This document shows, piece after piece, positions 15,647 through 25,247 of a DNA stretch of 33,488 bases (within the stretch, counting starts at the first letter, position 1; each line of letters begins with the position of its first letter). The position numbers and the translations under genes are program-made. The DNA lies in NCBI GenBank assembly GCA_001804065.1, contig MHFG01000015.1, positions 1 through 33,488 of the forward strand, in the 5' to 3' direction. This DNA comes from Omnitrophica bacterium RIFCSPHIGHO2_02_FULL_46_20 (lineage in GTDB: Bacteria > Omnitrophota > Gorgyraeia > 2-01-FULL-45-10). The notes beneath the pieces are model-generated. The model worked only from the letters and a program-made list of their open reading frames with translations. It did no database searches and was not told the DNA's origin.

Positions 15647-16975
15647 TTAATCAGCGCCATCGTGGCTTAGCTCTATCTCTTTCGATTCGACCCTCGGCCT
15701 TGAAATGACACGCTTCAAAGATATATGTTTTGAGGTAAGGGGCCTTGAATCCTTTACATTGAGTTTTTCGAACAAAAATTCGAACTTCTGCTCTATCTCG
15801 TCCGCTATCGCGTCCCGAGTCGCTTTGGGCAGCCCCATAATATCTTTTTTGAATTGGCCCAGCGCCTTCTTTCGAGTGCTATACAGGAACTGCTCCTCGG
15901 CCTGATCGGCCTTTTTCTCGGCCATTTGAGTTTGTTTGAGCCAATCATAAATTCTCATCTTTAATTCTTTCGGAAAGTGAGGGCTCTCATAAACTATATT
16001 CTGGAACTCTGTGGCAAGGTGCACTTCTGCCGCGCCGTTCTCAGGGAATTTCCCGAACGCTTCGGGAGGCAATGTCGACGCGCCATGCTGTACCGCGCCC
16101 GCGAGACCATATTCTTCTCTCGCTATCTTCGAGAGATTTCTTAAGGTGTCGAAGTCCAATTTTACTTGTGCGATAGTGCCATCTGGCAATACTACGCCGC
16201 CATGAGAAGTTCCGGTTTGGATGCTTACCTTGCTTATTCCGATCCTCCCCTTACGAAGCCTCTCTTTATAACCATCCATAAACGCGCGCAAATCTTCCGG
16301 AGTGGAATTTTGATGTCCGACTTCGCCGATTTCTCCGCCGACTGAAATCTCTATGCCGCGCGGCTGGTTTTGTCTTATGAAATTGGTGAGGAGGGCGCAT
16401 ACCTCATAGTTATCTTTTTGCTGTTTCCTTACACTGGGTTTTGAAAGGTCTACAAGCGTCGAAGAATCTATATCGATATTGTAGAATCCGGCCTCAATGG
16501 CTTTTAGGATAAGCGCTTTCAAACCATCAAGTTCTTTTCCGGAGTTTTCTTTGTAATTTTTAGCGCTTACCTGGAAGTGGTCTCCCTGTATAAATACGGG
16601 TCCGTCCCACCCTTCTTTCACCGCCGCCGCGAGACATACTGCCGCATATTCTACGGGCGGCTGGTCCGTATACCCTATTTCTGATTTTGCGATCTCAAAA
16701 AGAAAGGCTCCGGCATTATTCCTTTTCGCGACTCTGAATACGGCCTTAGCAAGATCATAAGCCAATGTCCTTAGATTAATTGCCGGGACAGTGAACGTGC
16801 CGGCGATTTCTCCCTTACCCATTGCCATGTAAAGAGAATTTATACTCGAAGAATAGATGCCATTTTTATACGCAATATTCGTAATCTTCTTTGCTATTCT
16901 TTTTTTCTCATCCATGTTCGGAGCTAACGCTAATTCCATGACTAAATTATCCATGTCGATTGCTCTTCTTCCCAT
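15647..16975 (-). CDS. Class II (metal-dependent) fructose-bisphosphate aldolase family protein
   Basis: This family performs aldol cleavage of ketose bisphosphates with a divalent metal. Candidate ligand motifs are QGDHFQ (130-135), GGEIGEVG (213-220), TGTSHGG (254-260) and QHGAST (296-301). At 442 residues it is longer than E. coli FbaA (about 359), with extra N-terminal helices (1-50) and a charged C-terminal tail (about 340-442). It diverges from classical FbaA/GatY sequences, so substrate identity (FBP, tagatose-BP or another) is inferred only. It is the last gene of the operon after ahcY, with a 21-bp gap. There is no terminator before the convergent lptF-like gene. Confidence 0.8.
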   Translation of the reverse strand: MGRRAIDMDNLVMELALAPNMDEKKRIAKKITNIAYKNGIYSSSINSLYMAMGKGEIAGTFTVPAINLRTLAYDLAKAVFRVAKRNNAGAFLFEIAKSEIGYTDQPPVEYAAVCLAAAVKEGWDGPVFIQGDHFQVSAKNYKENSGKELDGLKALILKAIEAGFYNIDIDSSTLVDLSKPSVRKQQKDNYEVCALLTNFIRQNQPRGIEISVGGEIGEVGHQNSTPEDLRAFMDGYKERLRKGRIGISKVSIQTGTSHGGVVLPDGTIAQVKLDFDTLRNLSKIAREEYGLAGAVQHGASTLPPEAFGKFPENGAAEVHLATEFQNIVYESPHFPKELKMRIYDWLKQTQMAEKKADQAEEQFLYSTRKKALGQFKKDIMGLPKATRDAIADEIEQKFEFLFEKLNVKDSRPLTSKHISLKRVISRPRVESKEIELSHDGAD

Positions 16976-16996
16976 CTCTAAAACTCCCTTCGAATT

Positions 16997-18253
16997 CTAA
17001 GTTCCTAATTCCCAACTATCCAGATATTTTTCCTGCTCTTTGGTCAATGTGTCTATCTTGACGCCTAAAGAATTTAACTTCAGTTTCGCGATGTCCTTAT
17101 CAATAAATTCCGGAACCTTGTAAACTTTTTTCCCTAATTTTTTATAATTTTTTACGATGTATTCGCAGGAGAGGGCTTGATTCGCAAAGCTCATATCCAT
17201 GACGCTCGCGGGGTGCCCCTCAGCGGCAGCCAGATTTACAAGCCTTCCCTCGCCCAGCAGATTTATGCGCCGTCCGTTTCTTAACGTGTACTCATCTACA
17301 AATTCCCTCACCTTACGTTTTTTCTTAGACATCTTTTCAAGCTCCGGAATATCCAGCTCGACATTGAAGTGCCCCGAATTTGAGATTATCGCGCCATCCT
17401 TCATCGCTTCAAAATGTTCTTTTCTTATTACGCTCGTGTTTCCGGTGAGCGTCACGAACAGATCGCCTATTCGGGCCGCGTCTTTTATAGGCATGACAGT
17501 ATAGCCGTCCATAACCGCTTCAAGCGCCTTTAAAGGATCTGTCTCGACTATTATGACATTCGCGCCCATACCCCTGGAGCGCGTCGCAACGCCCCTGCCG
17601 CACCAGCCGTAACCGCATACGACAAAGTTTGACCCGGCTAAAAGTATATTGGTGGCGCGGATTATCCCGTCTATCGTTGATTGGCCGGTCCCGTATCTAT
17701 TGTCGAACAGGTGTTTGGTATTTGCGTCGTTTACAGCGATGATCGGATACATAAGTATCCCGTTTTTATCGAGATTTTTTAATCTTACGACACCCGTCGT
17801 GGTCTCCTCTGTCCCGCCGATTATATCCCTGGCTAGATATTTTTTGGTCTTATGTATCATCGATACAAGGTCAGCGCCGTCGTCCATCGTTATGTTAGGC
17901 TTCGTATCAAGGACGCTTTCGATATGTTTATAGTAGGTTTTATTATCCTCGCCCTTGATGGCAAACGTAGCTATGCGGAAGTCTTTTACCATCGACGCCG
18001 CGACATCATCCTGCGTGCTCAGAGGATTTGACGCGCAGACAACCACATTAGCTCCGCCCTCTTTTAATGTAAACGCGAGATTCGCTGTCTCTGTCGTAAC
18101 ATGGAGGCAGCACGCTATATTCAAATCTTTCAGCGGCTTCTCCTTTCTAAAGCGCCCGCGGACCGATTCAAGCACCTTCATGTACTCATTCGCCCATTCT
18201 ATGCGCAGTTTTCCTTTTTTCGCCAAGCTCAAATTTTTAATGTCATACTTCAT
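16997..18253 (-). CDS. ahcY: Adenosylhomocysteinase (SAH hydrolase)
   Basis: The enzyme splits S-adenosylhomocysteine to adenosine and homocysteine, removing the inhibitor made by SAM-dependent methylation. Visible are the substrate-domain [12 protein letters not shown], the catalytic segment TTTGVVRL and the NAD-binding [29 protein letters not shown]. The protein lacks the C-terminal YKPxxYRY tail of the eukaryote and proteobacterial type, as in shorter thermophile and archaeal-like forms. I chose ATG at 18253 ([10 protein letters not shown]), since GGAG lies 6 bp before it; the ATG at 18265 overlaps that GGAG. It follows metK by 13 bp, so SAM synthesis and SAH removal are co-transcribed. 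Confidence 0.96.
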   Translation of the reverse strand: MKYDIKNLSLAKKGKLRIEWANEYMKVLESVRGRFRKEKPLKDLNIACCLHVTTETANLAFTLKEGGANVVVCASNPLSTQDDVAASMVKDFRIATFAIKGEDNKTYYKHIESVLDTKPNITMDDGADLVSMIHKTKKYLARDIIGGTEETTTGVVRLKNLDKNGILMYPIIAVNDANTKHLFDNRYGTGQSTIDGIIRATNILLAGSNFVVCGYGWCGRGVATRSRGMGANVIIVETDPLKALEAVMDGYTVMPIKDAARIGDLFVTLTGNTSVIRKEHFEAMKDGAIISNSGHFNVELDIPELEKMSKKKRKVREFVDEYTLRNGRRINLLGEGRLVNLAAAEGHPASVMDMSFANQALSCEYIVKNYKKLGKKVYKVPEFIDKDIAKLKLNSLGVKIDTLTKEQEKYLDSWELGT

Positions 18254-18266
18254 CGTAAACTCCATT

Positions 18267-19439
18267 CTACTTTAAGTATTTCATCAGGTCTTTTGCCTGA
18301 TCCGTCTCTTCCCATGTAAACCCTTCCTCTTCTCGTCCAAAATGGCCGTAAGCGGCGGTTCTGCGGAATCTTCCGCCGTCTGATTCGCGCAGTTTCAATT
18401 CCGCTATTATTCCATGGGGCGTTAGTTCGAAGTGGTCCTTTATTATTTTTATCAGTTTATCATCGGGGACTTTTGCGGTACCGTACGTATTAACCATTAT
18501 GGAGACAGGATCCGCGACTCCGATGGCGTAAGCAAGTTGAACCATCAATTTATCCGCGAGCCCTGCCTTTACGATATTTTTCGCGATATAACGGCCCATA
18601 TAAGCAGCTGACCTGTCTACTTTTGTAGGATCCTTTCCTGAAAAAGCGCCGCCGCCGTGCGGAACAGTGCCGCCATAAGTATCGACGATGATCTTTCTGC
18701 CTGTCATGCCTGTATCCGACTGCGGGCCGCCGATGACGAATTTACCGGTAGCATTTATTAAAAATTTCGTATCCTTGTCTATCAAGCCTTTCAAAATGGG
18801 TTTAGCTATCTTCTCTATGATCTCGATTCTGGCTTCTTCGCAAAGCATGTCTTTCTTCTTGTCAAGGACCTCCTCTGTATGCTGGCAGGCCAAAATAACA
18901 GTCGTTACTTTTTTTGGTTTTCCATCATGATATTCTACCGTGACTTGGGATTTTCCGTCAGGCCCCAGATACTTCAATATATTCTTCTTTCTAACCTCGG
19001 TCATCTTACGGACAAGTTTATGGGACAGCATTATGGGTAACGGCATCAGTTCCGGTGTTTCGCGGCAGGCGTAGCCCATCATCATTCCCTGATCCCCCGC
19101 GCCGCCCGTATCTACCCCTTTCGCTATATCAGGCGATTGCGTATGAATAGCGTTAAGGACAGCGCATGTATGATAATCGAAACCGTATTTTGGATGCGTG
19201 TATCCTATATCCTTTAATAAATCCCTGCATAGAGTATGGGTATCCACGTAGGCTGACGTCGTTATCTCTCCGCCTATTATGATAAGCCCCATGGTAACAT
19301 ACGTTTCGCAGGCAACCCTGCCTGATGGATCCTGTTTTAACACGTTATCAAGAACCGAATCCGATACCTGATCGCATACCTTATCAGGATGCCCCTCCGT
19401 CACGCTCTCTGAAGTAAATAGGTATTTATGTGCTCCCAT
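18267..19439 (-). CDS. metK: S-adenosylmethionine synthetase MetK
   Basis: MetK makes SAM from methionine and ATP. All family signatures are present: [18 protein letters not shown] near the start, [13 protein letters not shown], and [19 protein letters not shown]. The frame is open to 19475, but the start at 19439 ([12 protein letters not shown]) fits the family and is preceded by AAAGGAG. This gives 390 residues and a 14-bp overlap with the preceding nucleotidyltransferase gene. The SAM made here feeds MiaB and the radical SAM protein encoded in this window. No SAM riboswitch is seen because the gene is internal to the operon. Confidence 0.97.
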   Translation of the reverse strand: MGAHKYLFTSESVTEGHPDKVCDQVSDSVLDNVLKQDPSGRVACETYVTMGLIIIGGEITTSAYVDTHTLCRDLLKDIGYTHPKYGFDYHTCAVLNAIHTQSPDIAKGVDTGGAGDQGMMMGYACRETPELMPLPIMLSHKLVRKMTEVRKKNILKYLGPDGKSQVTVEYHDGKPKKVTTVILACQHTEEVLDKKKDMLCEEARIEIIEKIAKPILKGLIDKDTKFLINATGKFVIGGPQSDTGMTGRKIIVDTYGGTVPHGGGAFSGKDPTKVDRSAAYMGRYIAKNIVKAGLADKLMVQLAYAIGVADPVSIMVNTYGTAKVPDDKLIKIIKDHFELTPHGIIAELKLRESDGGRFRRTAAYGHFGREEEGFTWEETDQAKDLMKYLK

Positions 19440-20196
19440 TTCTTTTACTCTCCTTTTTTTTGGCATACTCTTCATCCGCCTTTTTGTATGATTCGATATC
19501 CCCTATATCGTACCATTTTTCAGAAAACGAAAACCCGTAAACCTTATCATTCGCGCTAAGCCATTTTATATAATAGCCGGGGGCGTCCAGATTAGCGGCC
19601 TCATGCTCGGCATATTTTATTATACCCGATACTTTATCCTTCGGGAAATAATATATTCCCGTTGAGATTAAGGCAGACCTTGGGGCTCGCGGCTTCTCCT
19701 CAAAATCCACTACCCTCCTATCTTTATCTATACCCACGACCCCGAATCTCTTCGCCGCCTCGAGGCTGCCGACATCATACAGAGCTATTGAAACACCGTT
19801 GCCATGCTTTTTCGCGAATTTTAAAAAGTCCTTAAGGTCGAGATGGAAGAGGTTGTCTCCAGCTATGACAAGAAGATCGTCGTTTATATGCTTCGTTTTG
19901 ACAGAGAGCTCTAAATCCCGTATGGCGCCAAGCCTCGTTTCATTGGTAAGTGTTCCGTCGTCTATTAATGATATCTTACCGCTATGCGGCGAGCTTTTGG
20001 CCCATTCTTCAAAATTCTTAAAGAACTTGTGATTCGACACTACATAAATAGAATCTATCTCTTTTGTTCCCGCAAGCCTTTCGAGGATTCTGTCTATCAG
20101 CTTCCTCCCGCCTATGGGAAGAAGCGGTTTTGGCGTAGTCAAGGTAAGCGGCCGCAGCCTCACCGCGTAACCCGCGGCCAGTATAATGACCTTCAC
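19426..20196 (-). CDS. Sugar-phosphate nucleotidyltransferase (RfbA/GlmU-N type)
   Basis: This 256-residue single-domain enzyme transfers NMP to a sugar 1-phosphate, giving an NDP-sugar. The nucleotide-binding start is [30 protein letters not shown], with [11 protein letters not shown] in place of the common AAGxGTRL. The metal-binding Asp is in [11 protein letters not shown] (about residue 98). [21 protein letters not shown] is typical of thymidylyl/guanylyl/uridylyltransferases. No hexapeptide acetyltransferase domain follows. The neighbouring bifunctional phosphoglucose/phosphomannose isomerase, 20 bp upstream, makes the hexose 6-phosphates that could feed it. Base and sugar specificity cannot be settled by eye. 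Confidence 0.88.
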   Translation of the reverse strand: MKVIILAAGYAVRLRPLTLTTPKPLLPIGGRKLIDRILERLAGTKEIDSIYVVSNHKFFKNFEEWAKSSPHSGKISLIDDGTLTNETRLGAIRDLELSVKTKHINDDLLVIAGDNLFHLDLKDFLKFAKKHGNGVSIALYDVGSLEAAKRFGVVGIDKDRRVVDFEEKPRAPRSALISTGIYYFPKDKVSGIIKYAEHEAANLDAPGYYIKWLSANDKVYGFSFSEKWYDIGDIESYKKADEEYAKKKESKRNGST

Positions 20197-20216
20197 CTAA
20201 GCGCCTTCTTGGGGGT

Positions 20217-21287
20217 TCATGACTTACATAATTCTTTCTTTAGATACGCAACCCGCTCTACCGGTGTCGGGTCTATGCCGTTTAGTATTGCAAGATAAAA
20301 ACTGACAAAGTCGCCTATATAAATCAGCGAGAAGATCCTCGCGAGAAGCTCCTTGCCGAAGGAGCGCACTTCGATAACTTTTATCCTGTCCTTTTTAAAT
20401 ATATTCCTGGTAATATCCATCCTCTTTGATATCCTAGGATGATCGGCAGCGTCCCTTAACATGATTACAATGCTATTTCGTAAAATCGTTTTTGGATTCT
20501 CCCAGCCGACTACCTCATTATGGTTCATCTCCGGGAATAAGTGGCTCGATGCGAGCGTCTTGGAATTTTCCGCGAGTTGTCCTCTCCAGCGCGTTGCGAT
20601 TGAATCGACATGATCCTGGCCTGCGTATATGACAGGCAGCTTACCGTAAATCTCGGACGCTATTCTCTTCGCTTGGTTGTCCTTATATTTTACTTTACAA
20701 CCAAGCCTGCTATTCTTTATCTTCCTCAAAACGCGTATCGCGTCATCTATAAGCAAGGACTGATCTTTTATGATACCGATCTTCGATAATAATATGAGGA
20801 GCGGGAAGAATGAATATCCGAGCGCGCAGCGAGGAGGAAATCCGGCGGGTATTTTTATACACGGCGCTTCATCGATTTGCGCGCTTTTTTCTAACTTTCC
20901 GCCGGAAGTAATGACTATTATTTTAGAGCCTCTATCCCTTGCGTCGCGGTAAGCGCTTAAAACTTCTTCGGTATTGCCTGAATAGCTAGACGCTACTACA
21001 AGCGTATCTTCATCGACAAAATTCGGTAAAGTATAATTTCTATTAACAAATAAAGGTATTTTCGCGTCATCGGCAACATAAGACCTGCCGATATCAGCGC
21101 CGATGCCTGAGCCGCCCAAACCGATACAAACTATATTTTTACAATTTGTATTGAAATTTTTCGGCAGCTCAAACTCGCCGCCTATATGTTTCGCGTCTTG
21201 GCACTGCTCGGGAAATGATTCTATGAGTTCGAGCATGTCCGACGCGTCATACTTTTCTATCGCCTTAAGATCATCCAGTATATGCAT
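20217..21287 (-). CDS. Bifunctional phosphoglucose/phosphomannose isomerase
   Basis: This is a SIS-fold sugar isomerase of the pgi/pmi family (TIGR02128), best known from archaea. It interconverts glucose 6-P or mannose 6-P with fructose 6-P. Visible are the N-terminal SIS domain (IVCIGLGGSGIGADIGRSY, about 52-70; VVASSYSGNTEEVLSA, about 96-111) and the C-terminal catalytic block SHLFPEMNHNEVVGWENP carrying the Glu and His. Length 356 is typical. It lies 9 bp after ptsI and before the nucleotidyltransferase, placing fructose 6-phosphate use next to the PTS genes and the downstream aldolase. Confidence 0.93.
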   Translation of the reverse strand: MHILDDLKAIEKYDASDMLELIESFPEQCQDAKHIGGEFELPKNFNTNCKNIVCIGLGGSGIGADIGRSYVADDAKIPLFVNRNYTLPNFVDEDTLVVASSYSGNTEEVLSAYRDARDRGSKIIVITSGGKLEKSAQIDEAPCIKIPAGFPPRCALGYSFFPLLILLSKIGIIKDQSLLIDDAIRVLRKIKNSRLGCKVKYKDNQAKRIASEIYGKLPVIYAGQDHVDSIATRWRGQLAENSKTLASSHLFPEMNHNEVVGWENPKTILRNSIVIMLRDAADHPRISKRMDITRNIFKKDRIKVIEVRSFGKELLARIFSLIYIGDFVSFYLAILNGIDPTPVERVAYLKKELCKS

Positions 21288-21296
21288 ACAATTAAA

Positions 21297-23063
21297 CTAT
21301 TCGATCTCTATCGCAAGGTCAGGGACTATCTCTTTCAGTTTTCTCTTCGCGAATCTCTCTATATCTTTACCGGTAGATAACGTGATGGCTTGCTGCGCAA
21401 TCTCTTTTGCCTGATCCATTGTAACGGCCCTGATTATCTTCTTCAGTTCCGGAATCGCTATGGGGGATGTGGAGAATTCATCGAGGCCGAACCCTAAAAG
21501 TATCAGCGTCATAAATATATCGCCCGCCATCTCTCCGCACATACCTACCCAAATCCCCGCCTTGTGGCCAGCCTCTATGATATTTTTTATCAAAAGCAAT
21601 ATCGCGGGATGCGCGGGTTCGTATAGGTACGCTATCTTCTCATTAACCCTATCGACTGCGAGAGAATACTGTATAAGGTCGTTTGTGCCTATTGAGAAGA
21701 AATCGGCTTCCCTCGCCAATATATCGGCCGTTAATGCCGCGGAAGGAACCTCTATCATCGCGCCGACCTGCATATTCTCATCAAAAGATATTCCTTCTTT
21801 CCTTAATTCTCTTTTTGTGTCTTCTAAAATAGCGTTAGCCTGCTGCAGTTCTTCTATGCCCGATATCATGGGATACATCATCTTCAGCTTACCGAAAGAC
21901 GATGCCCTTAGAATGGCTCGCATCTGAGTCTTGAATATATCCGGCCGGGCCAGGCAGAAGCGTATAGCGCGCCAACCCATAAACGGGTTCATCTCCTGCG
22001 GTATTTCGAGCTGCGATAAGAATTTATCTCCGCCGAGGTCGAGCGTTCTTATTACGACATTATACGGCTTCATCTTTTTCGCTACCACCGAATAAGCCTT
22101 GAACTGCTCCTCTTCCGTGGGCAGATCCTTGCGGTTCATATAAAAATATTCTGTCCTGTACAGGCCTATCCCCTCGGCGCCATGAGCTATTACTGACGGG
22201 ACCTCTTCATGCAGCTCTATGTTGGCCATCAATTCTATCTTTCTGCCGTCTTTCGTCTCGCACGGCAGGTCCTTCATCTCGAGAAGGTGCTTTTCGAACG
22301 CAACCAGCTTCTTCCTGCTGGATTCGTAATGTTTCAGCGTCGCCGGCGCCGGATTTACTATAACAACCCCGTGTGTTCCGTCAACTATCAGTGTATCGCC
22401 GCTCTTCACATTTTTTGTCGCTGTCTCAAGGCCTACGACGGCTGGGATCTCGAGAGATTTGGCCATGATCGCCGTATGGGACGTGCGGCTTCCGATATCG
22501 GTCGCAAAACCTATTACGTTCTTCTTATGCATCGTTGCCGTATCTGACGGAGAAAGGTCGTATGAAATAACTATGGCCTTCTCCTTTAATGTCGAAAGCG
22601 CGTCCTCTCTCGCGCCAATAAGATTCTTTAATATCCTCTTACCGATATCATTGATGTCGCTTATGCGTTCTCTCAGATATTCGTCCTCCATCTCGGAGAA
22701 TACTTTTATATATTTTTTCAGCACATCCTGGAATACGTATTCCGCGGAAAGCTTTTCCTTCTTTATTTTCGCTATGACCTCTTCTATGAGCATGCTGTCT
22801 TCTATGACAAGAAGATGCGCGCTGAATATCTGGCCATGCTCGGAAGAAAGCTCTTCGGAGATACGCTTCTTTATATCCAGTATCTCCTGCTTCGTCTGGA
22901 TAAGCGCGTCCTTAAAATGCTTTATCTCGTTCGAAATCTGGTCTTCTTTCAAGGAGCGCTTTGGTATGACATACTGCTGCCTGTCGAGAAGCAGCGCATG
23001 ACCTGTAACGATGCCTGGCGCCGCAGGAATACCTCTTAAAGTAAGCTCTTTTTGTTTTGTCAT
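21297..23063 (-). CDS. ptsI: PTS Enzyme I (phosphoenolpyruvate-protein phosphotransferase)
   Basis: Enzyme I takes phosphate from PEP onto a histidine and passes it to HPr. The phospho-His is His196 in GSRTSHTAIMAKS. The N-terminal GIPAAPGIVTGHAL, the PEP-binding IGLYRTEYFYM and the C-terminal IGTNDLIQYSLAVDR and GMCGEMAGD are intact. Length 588 is that of the sugar-type EI without a GAF domain, not EI-Ntr. It overlaps ptsH by 4 bp. No sugar-specific EIIB/EIIC is encoded nearby, so the phosphate most likely ends on the EIIA protein encoded two genes upstream of ptsH. Confidence 0.97.
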   Translation of the reverse strand: MTKQKELTLRGIPAAPGIVTGHALLLDRQQYVIPKRSLKEDQISNEIKHFKDALIQTKQEILDIKKRISEELSSEHGQIFSAHLLVIEDSMLIEEVIAKIKKEKLSAEYVFQDVLKKYIKVFSEMEDEYLRERISDINDIGKRILKNLIGAREDALSTLKEKAIVISYDLSPSDTATMHKKNVIGFATDIGSRTSHTAIMAKSLEIPAVVGLETATKNVKSGDTLIVDGTHGVVIVNPAPATLKHYESSRKKLVAFEKHLLEMKDLPCETKDGRKIELMANIELHEEVPSVIAHGAEGIGLYRTEYFYMNRKDLPTEEEQFKAYSVVAKKMKPYNVVIRTLDLGGDKFLSQLEIPQEMNPFMGWRAIRFCLARPDIFKTQMRAILRASSFGKLKMMYPMISGIEELQQANAILEDTKRELRKEGISFDENMQVGAMIEVPSAALTADILAREADFFSIGTNDLIQYSLAVDRVNEKIAYLYEPAHPAILLLIKNIIEAGHKAGIWVGMCGEMAGDIFMTLILLGFGLDEFSTSPIAIPELKKIIRAVTMDQAKEIAQQAITLSTGKDIERFAKRKLKEIVPDLAIEIE

Positions 23064-23335
23064 TTTAGCGCGTCCTCTATGTCGCTTAACAGCAGGTTCT
23101 CTAATTCCGTCATCGCGGCTTGCGCGTCTTCGCCTTTTGTGATTATGGTTACCTTCGCGCCCCTCGGCGCCTCTAACATCATTATCCCCATAATAGACTT
23201 GCCGTTAACCTTTGTCTTTCCTTTCATTACCGTAACATCCGAATCGAATTTATTCGCTATCTGGACAAAGAGCGCGGCAGGGCGCGCGTGCAATCCCTGC
23301 TTGTTTTTTATTATAACGGTCTTCTCTATCTCCAT
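23060..23335 (-). CDS. ptsH: HPr phosphocarrier protein
   Basis: This is a small phosphocarrier (91 residues). His16 in KQGLHARPAALF is the site phosphorylated by Enzyme I. Ser47 in VNGKSIMGIMML matches the regulatory serine that HPr kinase modifies in other bacteria, so an HprK elsewhere in the genome is plausible. The stop overlaps the ptsI start by 4 bp, and yvcK ends 3 bp upstream, so the three are translated together. Confidence 0.97.
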   Translation of the reverse strand: MEIEKTVIIKNKQGLHARPAALFVQIANKFDSDVTVMKGKTKVNGKSIMGIMMLEAPRGAKVTIITKGEDAQAAMTELENLLLSDIEDALK

Positions 23336-23338
23336 AAA

Positions 23339-24583
23339 TTAAGCCCTGGCCTTCTTTAAGCTATTGACAAGGTCGACTATAATCTTTGCCAGTTTCTCCG
23401 AGTCGTGCCTTACATAATCTTTTATGGTAACGATATGCGCTTCTATGGCCCTGCATTTCAGCTTCTTCAAATTTTCAGAATCCGCTATAACGCAATTCGC
23501 GCCTTCCTCTTTATATCTCTGCAGTATCTCTTCCGGTATCCTGCCAGTATTTACTATACAATAATCCACTATGCCCGGCGCGGTATGTTCGATTATGGCG
23601 CGTAAATGATCGCTCGCCTTATAACCGTCTGTCTCGCCCCTCTGGGTCATCACATTGCATACATATGCCTTCACTGCCTTTGACGCGATTATTTCCTGAT
23701 AAATTTTATCAACGAGAAGGTTGGGCATTATGCTTGTGTATAGACTCCCCGGCCCCAGAACGATCGCATCGGCTTTTCGTATGGCTTCAAGCGCCTCGTG
23801 CGTAGGCTTACTGCCGTCCGGCCTCAAGCTTATCCTCTTAACAGGTTTTCGCGCTTTCGGTATCTGACTTTCTCCGACGCTCTCAGTCCCGTCCAGATGT
23901 TGCGCAACTAACGTTACATTATCCAATGTGGATGGGACGACCCTCCCCCTTATCACAAGGACCTTACTTGATTCCTTTATTGCCGCATCAAAATTGCCGG
24001 TGACTTTAGTCATCGCTGTGATAAACAAATTTCCGAAGTTATGCCCTTTTAATTCCGTGCCATCGCCGAATCTGAACTGAAACAGTTTTGCCATCAAAGG
24101 TTCCGCGTCGGCTAGAGCAACGAGGCAGTTCCTTATATCGCCGGGGGGCAATACATCGAAATCCTGCCTTAAGCGCCCTGACGAACCGCCATCGTCCGCA
24201 ACAGTAACTATAGCCGTGATATTGCTCGTGTATTCTTTTAAACCATGTAACAGCATCGAAAGCCCTGTGCCGCCTCCGACAACAACCACCTTAGGCCCTT
24301 TTTCCAATATTAATTTATTGTATACCTTATCGACAAGCTCCTCTTCCCTCTGTGGAAGAAGTATTGTAACAAATGATTTTATAATCCGTTTGATGCCGGT
24401 AACTATCGCAAGAATACCTATGATTACTATGACTGCGGCGAAAGTCTTGCTCCGCGAGGCCTGTTCGGATATGACCATGACAAACCCCATCGAAACCATG
24501 ATGACTCCGAATACGGCCAAGAGGCTCCATCTTTTGACTCTCATTCCGGGATATAACCACTTAAAGGCTTTAAGTATTTTCAC
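23339..24583 (-). CDS. yvcK: YvcK/CofD-like gluconeogenesis factor with N-terminal membrane anchor
   Basis: YvcK proteins bind UDP-GlcNAc-type ligands in other bacteria and are needed for growth on gluconeogenic carbon and for peptidoglycan balance. The CofD-like core begins at KVVVVGGGTGLSMLLHGL (about 98-115 of this start) and includes VADDGGSSGRLRQDFDVLPPGDIRNCLVAL and LGPGSLYTSIMPNLLV. Two N-terminal hydrophobic helices (about 19-38 and 49-65) anchor it in the membrane, as in some other phyla. I favour GTG at 24583 because AGGAG lies 9 bp before it; the ATG at 24592 is too close to that site. Both starts lie inside an inverted-repeat arm. It is transcribed after the EIIA gene. Confidence 0.9.
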   Translation of the reverse strand: MKILKAFKWLYPGMRVKRWSLLAVFGVIMVSMGFVMVISEQASRSKTFAAVIVIIGILAIVTGIKRIIKSFVTILLPQREEELVDKVYNKLILEKGPKVVVVGGGTGLSMLLHGLKEYTSNITAIVTVADDGGSSGRLRQDFDVLPPGDIRNCLVALADAEPLMAKLFQFRFGDGTELKGHNFGNLFITAMTKVTGNFDAAIKESSKVLVIRGRVVPSTLDNVTLVAQHLDGTESVGESQIPKARKPVKRISLRPDGSKPTHEALEAIRKADAIVLGPGSLYTSIMPNLLVDKIYQEIIASKAVKAYVCNVMTQRGETDGYKASDHLRAIIEHTAPGIVDYCIVNTGRIPEEILQRYKEEGANCVIADSENLKKLKCRAIEAHIVTIKDYVRHDSEKLAKIIVDLVNSLKKARA

Positions 24584-24631
24584 CCCGCTCATTCTCCTAC
24601 TCGTTACCCCGCTTTTAAGAATGGGCGGGGT
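24582..24631. repeat. CCCCGC-arm inverted repeat at the yvcK start
   Basis: Arms ACCCCGCTCATTCT (24582-24595) and AGAATGGGCGGGGT (24618-24631) pair with one mismatch in 14; a further ACCCCGC lies at 24606-24612. Read toward yvcK the arm ends GAGCGGGGTGAAAA, exactly at the start codon. The same ending occurs at the start of dxr (33080), where the inner arm sequence is different but still self-complementary. Confidence 0.65.
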
Positions 24632-24652
24632 TCATTTTTGCCTACAGAATTC

Positions 24653-25117
24653 TTAATATCTCTTTGAATCCTCTTCCTGAATAATATGCAGTATCTCATT
24701 TTCGCCTTTGGCCTTCTTGAGAAGATCCATAAAATACTTGTCCTTGAGCACGCGGGAAATTCTTGCAAGCGCTTTGAGATGCGGACCTGCGGACTCTTCA
24801 GGCGCTATCAGAAGGAAGAAAATATAAACCGGCTCGCCGTCGAGGGAATCGAAATCCACTCCGGCGCGCGAAAGCCCGAACGCCGCTACGAGCTCTTTAA
24901 CTGACTGGGACTTTGCGTGCGGAATACCGACGCCTTGTCCGATACCTGTTGAACCTAACGCCTCTCTATCTAAGATGGCCTTGATGAGTTCTTCCTCATT
25001 CTTGATGTCGGTCGCTCTTGCGAGAATATCAACCAGCTCTCGTATTACGCCTTCTTTATCGGTCGCCTTAATGCTCACCGATATAGCCTTTTTGTTCAAA
25101 AAGTCCATAATCTTCAT
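24653..25117 (-). CDS. PTS EIIA domain protein, PtsN/fructose-type
   Basis: This is a single-domain EIIA (154 residues) of the fructose/nitrogen-regulatory class. The phospho-accepting His67 is in GIGQGVGIPHAKSQSV. ILDREALGSTGIG before it and VYIFFLLIAPEESAGPHLKALARISRVLKD after it are typical. No EIIB or EIIC is fused or adjacent, which favours a regulatory role like PtsN over sugar uptake. It is the first gene of the run EIIA-yvcK-ptsH-ptsI and has AAGGAG 8 bp before its ATG. The tRNA-Gly gene lies 56 bp upstream on the same strand, so the operon may be read through from the tRNA cluster. Confidence 0.92.
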   Translation of the reverse strand: MKIMDFLNKKAISVSIKATDKEGVIRELVDILARATDIKNEEELIKAILDREALGSTGIGQGVGIPHAKSQSVKELVAAFGLSRAGVDFDSLDGEPVYIFFLLIAPEESAGPHLKALARISRVLKDKYFMDLLKKAKGENEILHIIQEEDSKRY

Positions 25118-25172
25118 GTGTAAATCTCCTTATACTTCCATCGTCTCTCGTTATAATCCCTGCGAAGCAGGA

Positions 25173-25247
25173 TGGAGCGGCGGATGGGGTTCGAACCCAC
25201 GACATCGACCTTGGCAAGGTCGCATTCTACCACTGAATTACCGCCGC
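25173..25247 (-). tRNA. tRNA-Gly (anticodon GCC), CCA encoded
   Basis: Acceptor GCGGCGG pairs with CCGCCGC, the discriminator is T and CCA is encoded (25173-25175). The anticodon loop CTTGCCA gives GCC. The T-loop GTTCGAA and D-arm ATTCAGTGGTAGAAT are normal. A hairpin CCTGC-TTC-GCAGG follows one base after CCA, and another GC hairpin (25245-25265) overlaps the 5' end. Confidence 0.97.
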
